DNA of 64,000 nucleotides from Deltaproteobacteria bacterium. GTDB lineage: Bacteria > JADJOY01. Of this stretch, positions 8,751 to 17,583 are shown piece after piece; the stretch's first letter is position 1, and each line of letters starts with the position of its first letter. The translations under genes and the position numbers were made by a program. Where the stretch lies: the NCBI GenBank assembly GCA_016713535.1, contig JADJOY010000009.1:305487-369486 (forward strand), written 5' to 3'. The notes beneath the pieces were generated by a model. The model ran no database searches and was not told the origin of the DNA. It worked only from the letters and a program-made list of their open reading frames with translations.

Positions 8751-9356
8751 ATGGAGGTCCGTCGCCGCGACGTGTTGCGTGGGCTCGTGGGGCTCGTCCC
8801 CGCGCTCGAGGTGATGGCTGGCCTCACGGCGGTCACCGCGACGCCTGCCGAGTCGCACGCCGCCGCGCCGACGGGCGGTGAGCCTCCCGCGGGCTTCCTG
8901 AGCGCCGCCGAGCGCAAGACGCTCGCGGCCCTCGCCGAGGCGCTCGTCGCTCCCGGCGAGAAGGCCGTGACCGGCCTGCCGAGCGTGGAGGAAGCCGGTG
9001 TGGTCGACTTCCTCGACCACCTCCTCCCCGAGCTCCCCGAGGAGGTCCAGGAGAAGTTCCCGCTGCTCCTGTGGGGGATGGAGCACGGCGCGCGGCTGCT
9101 CTCCTTCACCGGCCGCCCGTTCACCCGCCTCGGCGGCGCGGACCGCACGGCCTTCCTCACCGGCTTCGCCGAGAGCCGCTTCGAGATCCGCCGCCTCGCG
9201 TTCCGCGCGCTCAAGAACCTGGTGATGCTCGCCTACTACCAGGCGGACGTGAGCTGGCCCGGCATCGGCTACGAGGGTCCGTGGATCGGCCGCGTCGATC
9301 CACCGCAGGTGGCGGAGCTCGCCGGCTTCGAGCCGCCGGCGCGGAGGCTCGTGTGA
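8751..9356 (+). CDS. gluconate 2-dehydrogenase subunit 3-like, Tat-exported small subunit
   Basis: A 201-residue protein starting MEVRRRDVLRGLVGLVP: a twin-arginine signal (R-R-x-D-V-L) followed by a hydrophobic stretch and an Ala-rich cleavage region. The mature part begins F-L-S-A-A-E-R-K-T-L-A-A-L-A-E-A-L-V-A-P, the pattern of the gluconate_2-dh3 family, and ends with Y-Y-Q-A-D-V-S-W-P-G-I-G-Y-E-G-P-W, also typical. These small subunits chaperone or co-export a FAD GMC dehydrogenase. The next gene encodes such a dehydrogenase and its GTG overlaps this stop by 4 bp, so the two are translationally coupled. The start at 8751 is preferred over the frame extension through the repeat array, which is an artefact. 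Confidence 0.88.
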   Translation: MEVRRRDVLRGLVGLVPALEVMAGLTAVTATPAESHAAAPTGGEPPAGFLSAAERKTLAALAEALVAPGEKAVTGLPSVEEAGVVDFLDHLLPELPEEVQEKFPLLLWGMEHGARLLSFTGRPFTRLGGADRTAFLTGFAESRFEIRRLAFRALKNLVMLAYYQADVSWPGIGYEGPWIGRVDPPQVAELAGFEPPARRLV

Positions 9357-10870
9357 TCGTCGCGGGCCGCACGCTCGCCGGTGCGGTGAGCTGGGACGCC
9401 GACGTCGTCGTGGTCGGCACCGGGGCGGGTGGAGCGCCGCTCGGCCACGCGCTCACGCAAGCCGGCAAGAGCGTGGTGTTCCTCGAGGCCGGCCCGCGGG
9501 TCCTCGACGCCGAGATGAACCAGCGCGTCCCCGACATGCTGGCGCGGCTCTACTGGGACCGCGGCGCGCGCGTCACGACGAATGGGGCGTTCACGGTGAG
9601 CCAGGGGCGCTGTGTCGGCGGCTCGACCGTCCACTACACGGCATGGGCCATGCGCCCGCCGCGACCGATCCTCGACCACTGGACGTACCACCTCAAGCTC
9701 ACCGAGCTCGACGCGAAGACCATCGACCCCTTCGTCGAGACCGTCGAGAAGATGCTCTCGACGCGGCCGGTGCAACCGCACGAGGTCAACGCCCACAATC
9801 ACTTGATCGAGCGCGGCGCCAACGAGCTCGGGCTCCGGGGCGGGTTCGTCCACCACAACCGCGTCGGCTGCCTGGGCTGCGGCTACTGTCTGCTCGGCTG
9901 CGCCTACAACCGCAAGCAGACCGCGGCGAACACGTTTCTGCCCGCGGCGATCGGCCTGGGCGCGCGGCTCGTCAGCGACGCGCACGTGGAGCGCGTGCTC
10001 ACCCGGGGCGCCCGTGTCGAGGGGGTGCGCGCGCGCCTTCTCGACGGCGGGCACGGCGAGGTGGGCACGCTCACGGTGCGCGCGCCGGTGGTGGTGCTCG
10101 CCGCCGGCACCATCCACACGCCGGCGCTGCTCGTCCGCAGCGGCATCGGCGACGCGTCGGGACAGGTCGGTCGCAACCTGGTGTTCCACACCACGACCAC
10201 GCTGTTCGGCCTCTTCGACGAGGAGGTCGCGGCGCATCGCGGGTTCTCGCCGTCCTACGTCGTCGACCACGCGATGGACCTCGAGCGCTACCCCGACCGC
10301 GGCTATTACCTGGTCCCGGCCTTCGCCGCCCCGGCCGCGATCGCGCCCTTCCTCCCTGGCTTCGGCGACGACCACGCCACCAAGATGCGCGCCTACAAGC
10401 GCCTCGCCGGGCTCTCGGTGATGCTCCACGACGCGTCCCGGGGGCGCGTGACCGTGGCGCCGAACGGCAAGCCGGTGATCGAATACGCGCTCGCGCCGGA
10501 GGACCGCGGCCAGCTCGTCGAGGGCATGATCGCCGCCGGCCGGCTACTGTTCGCGGCGGGCGCGAAGGAGGTGTACCCGTCGAGCCCCGGCGGCATGGCG
10601 TTCACGTCACCCGACCAGCTCGATTACCTGACCTCGTTCGCCCATCTCGAGAACCGTGTGGCGCTCAACACGCCGCATCCACAGGGCACCTGCCGGATGG
10701 GCGAGATGCGCCAGACCTCGGTGGTGGACCCGTGGGGACGCAGCCACGACGTCGCGGGGCTCTACGTCTCCGACATGAGCGTCTTCCCGACCTCGGTCGC
10801 CGTGCCGCCCTCGATCACCACCATGGCGCTGGCGCTGCGCACCGCGCGACATCTCCTGGCCACCGCCTGA
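9353..10870 (+). CDS. GMC-family FAD-dependent oxidoreductase
   Basis: A 505-residue dehydrogenase. It opens with the Rossmann FAD motif V-V-G-T-G-A-G-G-A-P-L-G (about residues 17-30) ending F-L-E-A-G-P. Further on are C-V-G-G-S-T-V-H-Y-T (flavin contact), the cysteine cluster C-L-G-C-G-Y-C-L-L-G-C, A-A-G-T-I-H-T-P-A-L-L and the C-terminal H-P-Q-G-T-C-R-M-G carrying the catalytic histidine of GMC_oxred_C. The cysteine cluster is seen in periplasmic members that pass electrons to cytochromes. The alcohol or sugar substrate cannot be told. It has no export signal of its own, so it probably rides out with the Tat-signalled small subunit upstream (GTGA overlap). No cytochrome gene follows. Confidence 0.92.
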   Translation: MIVAGRTLAGAVSWDADVVVVGTGAGGAPLGHALTQAGKSVVFLEAGPRVLDAEMNQRVPDMLARLYWDRGARVTTNGAFTVSQGRCVGGSTVHYTAWAMRPPRPILDHWTYHLKLTELDAKTIDPFVETVEKMLSTRPVQPHEVNAHNHLIERGANELGLRGGFVHHNRVGCLGCGYCLLGCAYNRKQTAANTFLPAAIGLGARLVSDAHVERVLTRGARVEGVRARLLDGGHGEVGTLTVRAPVVVLAAGTIHTPALLVRSGIGDASGQVGRNLVFHTTTTLFGLFDEEVAAHRGFSPSYVVDHAMDLERYPDRGYYLVPAFAAPAAIAPFLPGFGDDHATKMRAYKRLAGLSVMLHDASRGRVTVAPNGKPVIEYALAPEDRGQLVEGMIAAGRLLFAAGAKEVYPSSPGGMAFTSPDQLDYLTSFAHLENRVALNTPHPQGTCRMGEMRQTSVVDPWGRSHDVAGLYVSDMSVFPTSVAVPPSITTMALALRTARHLLATA

Positions 10871-10889
10871 CTCGGGGAGCGCCGCCGCC

Positions 10890-11330
10890 GTGCCGTCCAT
10901 CGAGATCGTGCCGCCGTGGATCGACCCGCTGCCGGATGGCTACTGGCTCTACAACCTCTCCCTCACGATCTTCTGGGCGTACGTGTCCGTGATGTTTGCG
11001 GTCCGGGCGCCGCGCCTCGGCCCCCGCCTGGTCGCGGCGACCGGCGCCATGTACGGCGTCGGGCTCGCGCTGGTGATCGCGCGGTTCGTCGTGGAGATCC
11101 CGGCCTCGGGCCACGCGGTGTGGATGTACGCGCTGGTCGTGCTCGCGGTGCGCCTCGAGCTCGGTCCGTGGGCGGTCGGCTTCGCGCTCGCGCTGATCGT
11201 CGAGGTGATCGGCTTCAAGCTGGCGTGGGACAAGCTCGGCAGCGTCGCGTGGGGTAGCGCCATCGGCGTGCCGCTCGCGGCCTTCCTGGCGGTGGTCCCC
11301 ACTCGAGACGACCGCGCATCCGGGGGGTGA
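10890..11330 (+). CDS. small multi-spanning membrane protein
   Basis: 146 residues from a GTG at 10890, 19 bp after the GMC gene. Four hydrophobic helices are evident (about 20-38, 45-65, 78-95 and 98-120), with short loops and a charged C-terminal tail T-R-D-D-R-A-S-G-G. The N terminus P-S-I-E-I-V-P-P-W-I-D-P-L-P is outside the first helix. No family is recognised. Position in the GMC operon suggests a membrane partner or simply co-transcription. Confidence 0.7.
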   Translation: MPSIEIVPPWIDPLPDGYWLYNLSLTIFWAYVSVMFAVRAPRLGPRLVAATGAMYGVGLALVIARFVVEIPASGHAVWMYALVVLAVRLELGPWAVGFALALIVEVIGFKLAWDKLGSVAWGSAIGVPLAAFLAVVPTRDDRASGG

Positions 11331-11355
11331 GCGGCGTGGAAAGGTTCGGTCGAAC

Positions 11356-11964
11356 ATGGTGAAGCTCTACTGGGCGCCGCGCACGCGCTCGTCACGCCCG
11401 CGCTGGATGCTGGAGGAGCTCGGCGTCCCCTACGAGCTGGTGCGCCTGAGCATGGAGAAGGGGGAGCACAAGTCGCCGGAGTACCGGAAGATCCACCCGC
11501 TCGGCGCCGTGCCGGCGCTGGTGGACGGCGAGGTGACGATGTTCGAGTCGGCGGCGATGTGCGCCTACCTGGCCGACAAGCACGCCTATCAGCGGCTCAC
11601 GCCGACGCTCGGCACGTCCGCGCGCGCCGCCTACGAGCAGTGGCTCTTCTTCGGGATGGCGACCTTCGAGGAGCCGCTCGTCAAGATGTTCCTGCACACC
11701 ATGCTGCTGCCGCCCGAGCAACGCTCCACGCGCGCCGCGGACGAGGCCCGCGCTCGCGCCGGCGAGGTGGTGAAGGTGCTCGAGGATGCCCTCGCGGACC
11801 GCCCGTACCTCCTCGGAGCCGAGTTCAGCGCCGCGGACGTGGTGGTCGGCTCGCTGGTGAGCTGGTCGGCATTCATGGGAGTGCTGGAGGGGTTTCCTCG
11901 GGTGCAGGAGTATCTCGGGCGGCTCGCCGCACGGCCCGCCTTCCTGGCATCCCAGGCGGAGTGA
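11356..11964 (+). CDS. glutathione S-transferase family protein
   Basis: 202 residues with the two-domain GST layout: a thioredoxin-like N-terminal half (M-V-K-L-Y-W-A-P-R-T-R-S-S-R-P-R-W-M-L-E-E-L, then the cis-proline G-A-V-P-A-L-V and the glutathione-contact F-E-S-A-A-M-C-A-Y-L-A) and an all-helical C-terminal half with L-G-A-E-F-S-A-A-D-V-V-V (N-capping box). The catalytic residue is likely Ser near position 12-13. Substrate unknown. It starts 25 bp after the small membrane protein, at the end of the same gene string. Confidence 0.92.
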   Translation: MVKLYWAPRTRSSRPRWMLEELGVPYELVRLSMEKGEHKSPEYRKIHPLGAVPALVDGEVTMFESAAMCAYLADKHAYQRLTPTLGTSARAAYEQWLFFGMATFEEPLVKMFLHTMLLPPEQRSTRAADEARARAGEVVKVLEDALADRPYLLGAEFSAADVVVGSLVSWSAFMGVLEGFPRVQEYLGRLAARPAFLASQAE

Positions 11965-12112
11965 TCGGTACGGATATGTATCGTTTCCGCCGCGGCGAGC
12001 TGGATCGGCCGTCGGGGGCCGCTGCCGTTGATCCGCCGCGCCTTGCTCTGGAATACTCGCGGCGGGCAGCGATCCGCGCGACGCGGATTCGAGCCGTGGC
12101 TAGAGATTTCCG

Positions 12113-14020
12113 ATGATCGACCCGACCCTCGCGATCCACGGCCTCGCCGAGCGCTGGGTGGCGCGTGAACGCGTGGCTGGCGAGCGCCTCGAGGTCGCGA
12201 CGCGCTCGTGCCAGGCGGTGGTCGCGGGCAAGCTCAACCTGGCGCTCGTGAAAGCGAGCGGCGAGATCGGCTGGCGCCGCGTGCTGGGCGGCAAGATCTC
12301 GATCGGTGGGGTCGCCATCGAGCCGTTCGGCGGGCTGGTCGCGGTGCTGGTCGAGGGGCCGCGCGTCGAGCTGATGCGCGGCGCCCAGGGCGAGCCGTGC
12401 GGCTCGATCAAGCTCACCGAGTCGTGCGTCTCGGTCGCGCTCTCGGAGCGCGGCGAGCGGATCGTGGTCGGCGATCGCTTCGGCGCGATCCGCTACTACG
12501 ACGCCGCGGGGAAGACCAAGGACACCGCCGAGGTCGGCCACCCGGTCGAATTGATCGCGATCGCGCCCACCGGCGAGCAGGTCGTCGCGGCGAGCTACTC
12601 GGGCCACGTCACGCTCCTCAACGCCAAGCACAAGCCCGAGCGCAACTCGTACGTGCGGGCGCAGGTCGAGCGGGTGTGGATCGACGGCCGCGGCGAGCGC
12701 GCCTTCGTGCTCGCGACCGGCGACGGCGTGATGGTGCACTCGCTGCGCACCTCGTCCATGGTCACGATCGGGCTCGACCGGCCGGTCGTCGACGCCGACT
12801 CGAGCGTGCTCGGAGATCAGGTCATCCTGCTCGCGCACGACATGAGCGTCGCCGTGCTCGACGCGGCCGCGCGGCTCGTGTGGCAGGGCGACGCTCCCGC
12901 CGGCACCATCCGGGTGCGCGCGAACTTCGACCTCAGCCGCGTCTGGTTCCACGACCGCGAGGGCGTGCTCACCAGCTTCGACGTGCTGCGGGGCGCGGAG
13001 GGCGCGCGCCGGGCCGCGAGCCTGACCCGTGGCCCGCGCAAGGCGTCGCTGCACGACGTGGAGGTCCGGAACGTACCGGCGCCGGGTGGCTTCGCGCGCG
13101 TCCACCTCGATCCCGACCCCGGCTCGGCGCGGCTCGCGCTCGTGCATCCGAGCGGCCTGGTCGTGGTGCTCGCGCAGGGTGGGCGCGAGCTCAAGCGCAT
13201 CGAGATCGCGGGGGGCCCGCGCGAGGTGCTCTTCACGCAGCGCGGTGGGCTGCTCGGTGTCTCGAGCGAGAAGGGCGTGGCGCTGCTCGATCCGACGCAG
13301 GGCTGGCGCGGCTCGGCGGCGCTCGACACACCGGTGCTCGGGACCGCCCACGGCGTGGCCGCGCTGCTCGCGGTGTCGGCGCGGGGCGAGATCTCGCTGC
13401 TCTCGGCCGACGGAGCGCGACCGTTCGCCCGCCTCGATGGGCCGGCCTCGGCGGTCGTCGGAGCACGAACCGCGCAAGGGATCTTCGCGTTCGTCGCCCT
13501 CGTGAGCGGTGAGCTGGTGGCGCTGGGACCGCTCGGCGACGAGCTGTTCCGGATCGGGGCGGCGATCGGTGAGGGACCGCTACGGCTCGCGGCGATCGGC
13601 GACCGGGTGCTGATCGGCACCCAGTCCGGCCGACTCAAGCTGGTGTCGCTACGCGGCAGCGTGCTCGGCGAGGCCAAGACCGGGCTGCCGGTGGTGAGCG
13701 TCGACACCGTCGGCGACGGCTTCGTGGTGGTCGACAGCCGTGGCGAGATCCACCGCTGGACCCACACCCTCGACCGCGGCGAGGGGCGCCAGCCGCCTCC
13801 CGGCGTCTATCGCGCCGTCGCCGGGCCGGAGGGCCCGGCGTGCCTGGTGCAGCACGACCGCGAGTCGATCGTGATCCAGTCGTGGGGACGGCGCGAGCTT
13901 CAGCGCTTCGAGGTGGGCGCCGGGCTGGTCGATCTCGCCGGTGTGGCCCACGATCGCTGGGCCATGCTCACCCACGACACGCTGCTCACGCCGAAGCCGC
14001 GCTCGCCGGCTCGCGGCTGA
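12113..14020 (+). CDS. cytoplasmic beta-propeller (WD40/PQQ-like) protein
   Basis: 635 residues without signal peptide or membrane segment. The sequence is a run of ~40-residue blades, each with four short strands, for example V-S-V-A-L-S-E-R-G-E-R-I-V-V-G-D-R-F-G-A-I-R-Y-Y-D and L-I-A-I-A-P-T-G-E-Q-V-V-A-A-S-Y-S-G-H-V-T-L-L. About 13 such blades fit, enough for two propellers. These normally act as docking scaffolds; no enzymatic motif is visible. Intact frame; the 3' end overlaps the opposite DoxX gene by 35 bp. An intergenic space of 148 bp precedes it with no clear ribosome site. Confidence 0.75.
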   Translation: MIDPTLAIHGLAERWVARERVAGERLEVATRSCQAVVAGKLNLALVKASGEIGWRRVLGGKISIGGVAIEPFGGLVAVLVEGPRVELMRGAQGEPCGSIKLTESCVSVALSERGERIVVGDRFGAIRYYDAAGKTKDTAEVGHPVELIAIAPTGEQVVAASYSGHVTLLNAKHKPERNSYVRAQVERVWIDGRGERAFVLATGDGVMVHSLRTSSMVTIGLDRPVVDADSSVLGDQVILLAHDMSVAVLDAAARLVWQGDAPAGTIRVRANFDLSRVWFHDREGVLTSFDVLRGAEGARRAASLTRGPRKASLHDVEVRNVPAPGGFARVHLDPDPGSARLALVHPSGLVVVLAQGGRELKRIEIAGGPREVLFTQRGGLLGVSSEKGVALLDPTQGWRGSAALDTPVLGTAHGVAALLAVSARGEISLLSADGARPFARLDGPASAVVGARTAQGIFAFVALVSGELVALGPLGDELFRIGAAIGEGPLRLAAIGDRVLIGTQSGRLKLVSLRGSVLGEAKTGLPVVSVDTVGDGFVVVDSRGEIHRWTHTLDRGEGRQPPPGVYRAVAGPEGPACLVQHDRESIVIQSWGRRELQRFEVGAGLVDLAGVAHDRWAMLTHDTLLTPKPRSPARG

Positions 14021-14417
14021 GCCGGCCGACGTACCACGCCCAGGCGATGAAGACCGCCTGGAACGGCAGGCGCAGCCACGCCAGCACCGGGTCCGGCGGG
14101 TGGTCGCCGAACGGCAGACCGTTCACGGCCATGTTGATGTTCGCGGGGAAGACCGCGACGTAGAGCGCGATCAAGCCCCACGCGGCGGCCCTGCGGGTGC
14201 GCGGGATCAAGAGCCCGGCACCGCCGAGGATCTCGAACACGCCGCTCACCAGCACCAGCGTCCGCGGCGCCGGGAGCACGTTCGGCACGATGCCGACGAA
14301 CGGCTCGGGCGTGACGAAGTGCGCCACCCCCGCGGCGATCATCACCCCGGCGAGCAGCAGCGTGAGCAGCACGTGCGCCCGTCGCGCGAACGACGAGCGC
14401 GTGTCCGGTCCCGCCAT
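13986..14417 (-). CDS. DoxX-like four-helix membrane protein
   Basis: 143 residues with four transmembrane segments: V-L-L-T-L-L-L-A-G-V-M-I-A-A-G near 15-32, L-V-L-V-S-G-V-F-E-I-L-G-G-A-G-L near 54-70, A-A-W-G-L-I-A-L-Y-V-A-V-F-P near 78-95 and the last near 115-130. The motifs G-V-A-H-F-x-x-P-E-P-F, E-I-L-G-G-A-G-L-L-I-P and F-P-A-N-I-N-M are characteristic of DoxX-family proteins next to DUF4267/DoxX-like_2. Function in redox or membrane homeostasis is only loosely established. Convergent with, and overlapping, the propeller gene. Confidence 0.8.
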   Translation of the reverse strand: MAGPDTRSSFARRAHVLLTLLLAGVMIAAGVAHFVTPEPFVGIVPNVLPAPRTLVLVSGVFEILGGAGLLIPRTRRAAAWGLIALYVAVFPANINMAVNGLPFGDHPPDPVLAWLRLPFQAVFIAWAWYVGRLSREPASAASA

Positions 14418-14459
14418 GGCGTGCCGAGTGTCTCACGCCGCCCGTCCTGTTGCATCCGG

Positions 14460-14690
14460 GGCGCCGCCCCGAGGAGCGGGCGTCGCGAGGGACCGCAGCC
14501 CTCCAGCGATCGGCCTGGAGGGCCGCGCTCCGTCGCGGCCGCAGCCTCACGAGCACGGCGTCAGGGCCGCGCCGCTGTCGCGGAACCGGTACCCGCGCTC
14601 GTGCGCAGGCGGCTGCGAGGGACCGCAGCCCTCCAGCGATAGGCCTGGAGGGCCGCGCTCCGTCGCGGCCGCAGCCTCACGAGCACGGCG
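14460..14690. repeat. two 130-bp copies of hairpin repeats carrying a duplicated gene 3' end
   Basis: Two copies start at 14487 and 14617. Each contains a GACCGCAGCCCTCCA block and the hairpin GGCCGCG-CTCCGT-CGCGGCC (first at 14521-14540). Both copies also carry ~35 bp (GCAGCCTCACGAGCACGGCG...) identical to the 3' end of the neighbouring methyltransferase, stop codon included. The outer copy then resumes CGGAACCGGTAC homology after a small deletion. Confidence 0.85.
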
Positions 14691-15335
14691 TCAGGGCCGC
14701 GCCGCGCGCACCGCGACGCGATCCCGGAACCGGTACACGCATTCGACGTCCTCGAAGCCCACCCCCTCGAGCTCTCGGACGAGCTCGGGCAGGAAGAGAC
14801 GCCGGCAACCGCTTCCGGCCTCCGCGGCCGCCCACGGTGGCGCGAGCGTCTCGAGCAGGAAGAGCGGCTTGCCGGGCGCGAGCATTCCGAGGCACTGCCC
14901 GAGCGCCCGCCGCGTCCAGGCCAGCCCATCGGCGAGCGTGCCTCCGGCGAGCATCAAGGTGGGCATCACCACGCTCCCCACGGTGACGAGCGTCGCCGGC
15001 ATGCTGATTGCCGGCGCCGCGTCATCACCGATTCCACCCTGGAGCGTGCCGATCCGCCCGTCGGGCAGCGCCTCGCCGAGGCGCTTGCGTGCGCGCTCGA
15101 GCTTGGGGCGGTTGGGCTCGATGAGCGTGACCCGCCCGATCGACGGGTACGAGGCCGCGATGAGCCGCGCGAGCTTGCCGGTGCCGGTGCCCACGTCGAC
15201 GACGTGGTCGTCGGGCCCGAGCGGCGGCAGCGCGATCACGAGCTCCCGGTAGTGCTCCGGCTCGCGCTCGGGTCCGGCCGTCCAGGTGGTGTCGTGGAGG
15301 TCATACCAGTCGGGATCGTCCCAGGGCGCGCCCAT
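14691..15335 (-). CDS. class I SAM-dependent methyltransferase
   Basis: 214 residues from an ATG at 15335 preceded by GGAGGG. Motif I is V-V-D-V-G-T-G-T-G-K-L-A-R near residues 47-59 and the acidic end of strand 2 is V-T-L-I-E-P-N near 73; a G-T-L-Q-G-G-I-G-D-D segment follows. The N terminus P-W-D-D-P-D-W-Y-D-L-H-D resembles small-molecule methyltransferases. The substrate is unknown. The last ~10 residues lie in DNA duplicated downstream, so the C terminus may have been altered by repeat insertion. Confidence 0.85.
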   Translation of the reverse strand: MGAPWDDPDWYDLHDTTWTAGPEREPEHYRELVIALPPLGPDDHVVDVGTGTGKLARLIAASYPSIGRVTLIEPNRPKLERARKRLGEALPDGRIGTLQGGIGDDAAPAISMPATLVTVGSVVMPTLMLAGGTLADGLAWTRRALGQCLGMLAPGKPLFLLETLAPPWAAAEAGSGCRRLFLPELVRELEGVGFEDVECVYRFRDRVAVRAARP

Positions 15336-15424
15336 CTCGAGATCCCTCCGTGGTCCACCTGCGATGTGCCTCGATGTTCGCGCAGCCGCGCCCCCAAGTC
15401 GACGGGACGGTCCCCGCGCCGGGC

Positions 15425-16892
15425 TCACGTACCGGAGATCGCGTAGAAGGCCGGGGTCTGGTCGACGCTCTGCCACGCCGGGTCGCTGGCCGGGCGCAGC
15501 ATCGGGTCGACGTTGCGGGCGCGCATGTCGCCGAAGCGCAGCACGCCGTCGCCGCCGAGCACCGGGTTCGAGTACCCGATCACGCCCTTCGCGTCGTACG
15601 ACCACAGCACCTTCTTGGCTTCCGAGACCGCGAACACGCGCGCGCCGCGCTGCACCGGGTAGGCCGGTGAGCCGGCCGCGTAGGCGCCCGAGCTGCCGGT
15701 GTAGAGCACGCCGTTGGCGTCGAGCGTCGGGTAGAGCGCGTTGCCGTAGCCGCCCGAGCGCGACGGATCGAAGTACGGCGAGCCCCACGACTGCTTTCCC
15801 GTCGCGGGATCGAGCGCGAAGATGCGGCCGCCGGAGGGCGAGCCGACCGCCGCGAACTCCGCCGTGAAGTTGGTCGAGGCGTAGACGCGCGTGGTCTTGC
15901 CGTTCACCTCGCGCAGCGCGAGACCACCGGCGCGGTTCGCGCACGGGATGCCGAGGCCCGAGGGCAGCGACACGGGGCCCCACTTCTTCGCGCCGTCGGT
16001 GGGCTTGTAGGCGGCGACGAACGCGCTGTTGCACGAGCTCGAGCCGCCGCCGCCCACGAACACGGTGCCGTCGCTGCCGACCGCCAGCGTCCACGCGCCG
16101 GCGACGTGCTTGGCGGCGTCGGCGAGCGGGACGGGTGCCCAGCGCAGCTTGCCGCTCGGGTCGAACGCGTAGAGGTAGCCGGGCGTCTTGCAGTCCGTGG
16201 CCGGTCCGCACATCGTCGCGGCGTAGATGGTGTTGCCGTCGGGGCTGAGCGCCGGCGCGGCGACGAACGTGCCGGCGAGCGAGCCGCTGCCCGGGTAACG
16301 CCACACCAGCGCGCCGCTCGCAGCGTCGAGCTTGTAGAGGGCCGTGCTCTCGTATTTCTCGGCGCCCTCGACGGCGAAGGTGCCGACGTAGAGCTCGGTC
16401 GAGCCGCGCAGCAGGAGCCCCGCGACGACCTCACCGCCCGCCTCGGGGTGGGTGGTGGGCTTGTCGCAGTCGGCGACGTCGTTACAGGTGCGGAAGTCCC
16501 ACAACATGAGCCCGGTGGCGGCTTCGACCGCGTAGACCTTGCCGTCGCCTCGGCCGACGTAGATCACCTTCTCGTCGGGCGAGAGCACCGGCGTTCCCTC
16601 GACCGTGCCGTTCCACCAGCTCATCTCGTCGGTGAGCGAGCCGCCGCACTGCACCGGCGAGCCGGTGCCGGCGGCGTAGTCGCGGCAGTAGGGCACGGGG
16701 TCGAGGGGCGCCGGGGTGAACGTGTCGGCGAACGCGGACGTGCTCGCGGTGATGTGACTTGGTCGGCCACGAGTCGCCGGCATTGGCGACGGTCACGGTG
16801 ACCAGCGAGAGAGCGATGAACGCTGCGGCGAAGTGCTGGACGCGACGGGCCTGAACGGCCGCGCATCGCGTGGGGTGGACGGGGAAGCTCAC
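15425..16892 (-). CDS. secreted PQQ-type beta-propeller protein, frameshifted near its signal peptide
   Basis: The start is a GTG at 16892 with AGGAGG 7 bp upstream. The first frame encodes a signal peptide (F-A-A-A-F-I-A-L-S-L-V-T-V-T-V-A-N-A) and G-D-S-W-P-T-K-S, then goes out of phase; the propeller continues one frame over from about 16,765 (I-T-A-S-T-S-A-F-A-D-T-F). A single-base indel between 16,745 and 16,770 explains this. The body of ~450 residues has PQQ-like blades (V-L-S-P-D-E-K-V-I-Y-V-G-R-G-D-G-K-V-Y-A-V-E-A), several cysteine pairs and G-K-Q-S-W-G style strand ends. A dehydrogenase is unlikely as no PQQ-binding enzyme motif is visible. Confidence 0.8.
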
Positions 16893-16929
16893 GGCAACCT
16901 CCTCGCCGTGAGAGCGGATCGCTCACGGC
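16887..16929 (-). promoter_or_regulatory. mutually exclusive hairpins around the ribosome site and GTG start
   Basis: Read on the minus strand: GCCGTGAGC (16929-16921), CTCACGGC (16912-16905), GAGGAGGTT (16904-16896), GCCGTGAGC (16895-16887, containing the GTG start at 16892). The central CTCACGGC can pair with the upstream copy, leaving the ribosome site free, or with the downstream copy, locking start codon and ribosome site in a 9-nt loop. This is the layout of a translational switch. No known riboswitch consensus was matched. Confidence 0.5.
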
Positions 16930-17583
16930 TTTCGGAGGCGCCCTTAGGGCAACCGCGGTGCCTAGTGCCTCACTGCGCTCGCGGGATCGTTCAAGTGCCC
17001 GGCATACTGGCGGTTTCGACGCTTCGGAGGCGCGCGATCGATGGCCGTGGGGCGCGCGGAGTTCCGCCCTGTCCCGGGCACTCGGTCCGTCGATTCCGGG
17101 AGGGCCGGGCACGATGCCCGCGCCGGCGATACGCCTCGGCGTTGCATCGGGGCCGCCGTCGATCCCTGGTTGCGGCCACCCCCGAGTCCCTCGCTTCGGT
17201 CGTGGCGGCGCGCAGTCCCGGCGACGGGGGATGGAACCCCGTCGCTCATATGGAGCGACTGGTGTCAAACCCGGGCTCGCGGCCCGTGGCTTCCTCGCGT
17301 CGTGGTTGTTTGCCTGTTGTTCTCCCTTCGAGGGCTCGAGGCGATGGAGGATCCGCACGGATCGACGACGAGTCACTCTCAAATCCGCGGATTACCCCGG
17401 CCGAAGCCGGCAGAGCCAGCCGTGACCTCTCTCCCGTCGTGAGGGAGCGCTGTCTACTGGACGCGAATTCGGGGTTGCCCCTATCGCAATAGCGACGGAC
17501 GCACATCCTCGGAGACGGCCGCGACCCTCCAGCGCCGCAGGCCCTCGATCTCCTTTCTCGTGGAGTGAAACCAACCCTCGTCG
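16930..17583. other. 650-bp intergenic region with no supported gene
   Basis: Contains a perfect hairpin GCGACGGGG-GATGGAA-CCCCGTCGC at about 17221-17243, of the ATGGAA-loop type repeated at 57000. Visibly less GC-rich from 17,280 to 17,500. No frame here has codon bias, a ribosome site or recognisable homology. It flanks the IS110 remnant and may be older element sequence. Confidence 0.6.

Noticed and set aside
7962-9356. A 464-residue protein made of 29-residue Gly/Arg/Pro repeats fused to the gluconate dehydrogenase small subunit
   Set aside because: The first 263 codons are the 87-bp hairpin array, whose modules occur elsewhere out of frame in intergenic DNA. A Tat signal starts properly at 8751.
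16887-16985. A c-di-GMP (GEMM) riboswitch on the minus strand
   Set aside because: Fragments resembling the class (GAAAGCC, GGCA) are present, but the required GGCAAACC and GACGCAAAGCC core is not, so only a generic structured leader is claimed.
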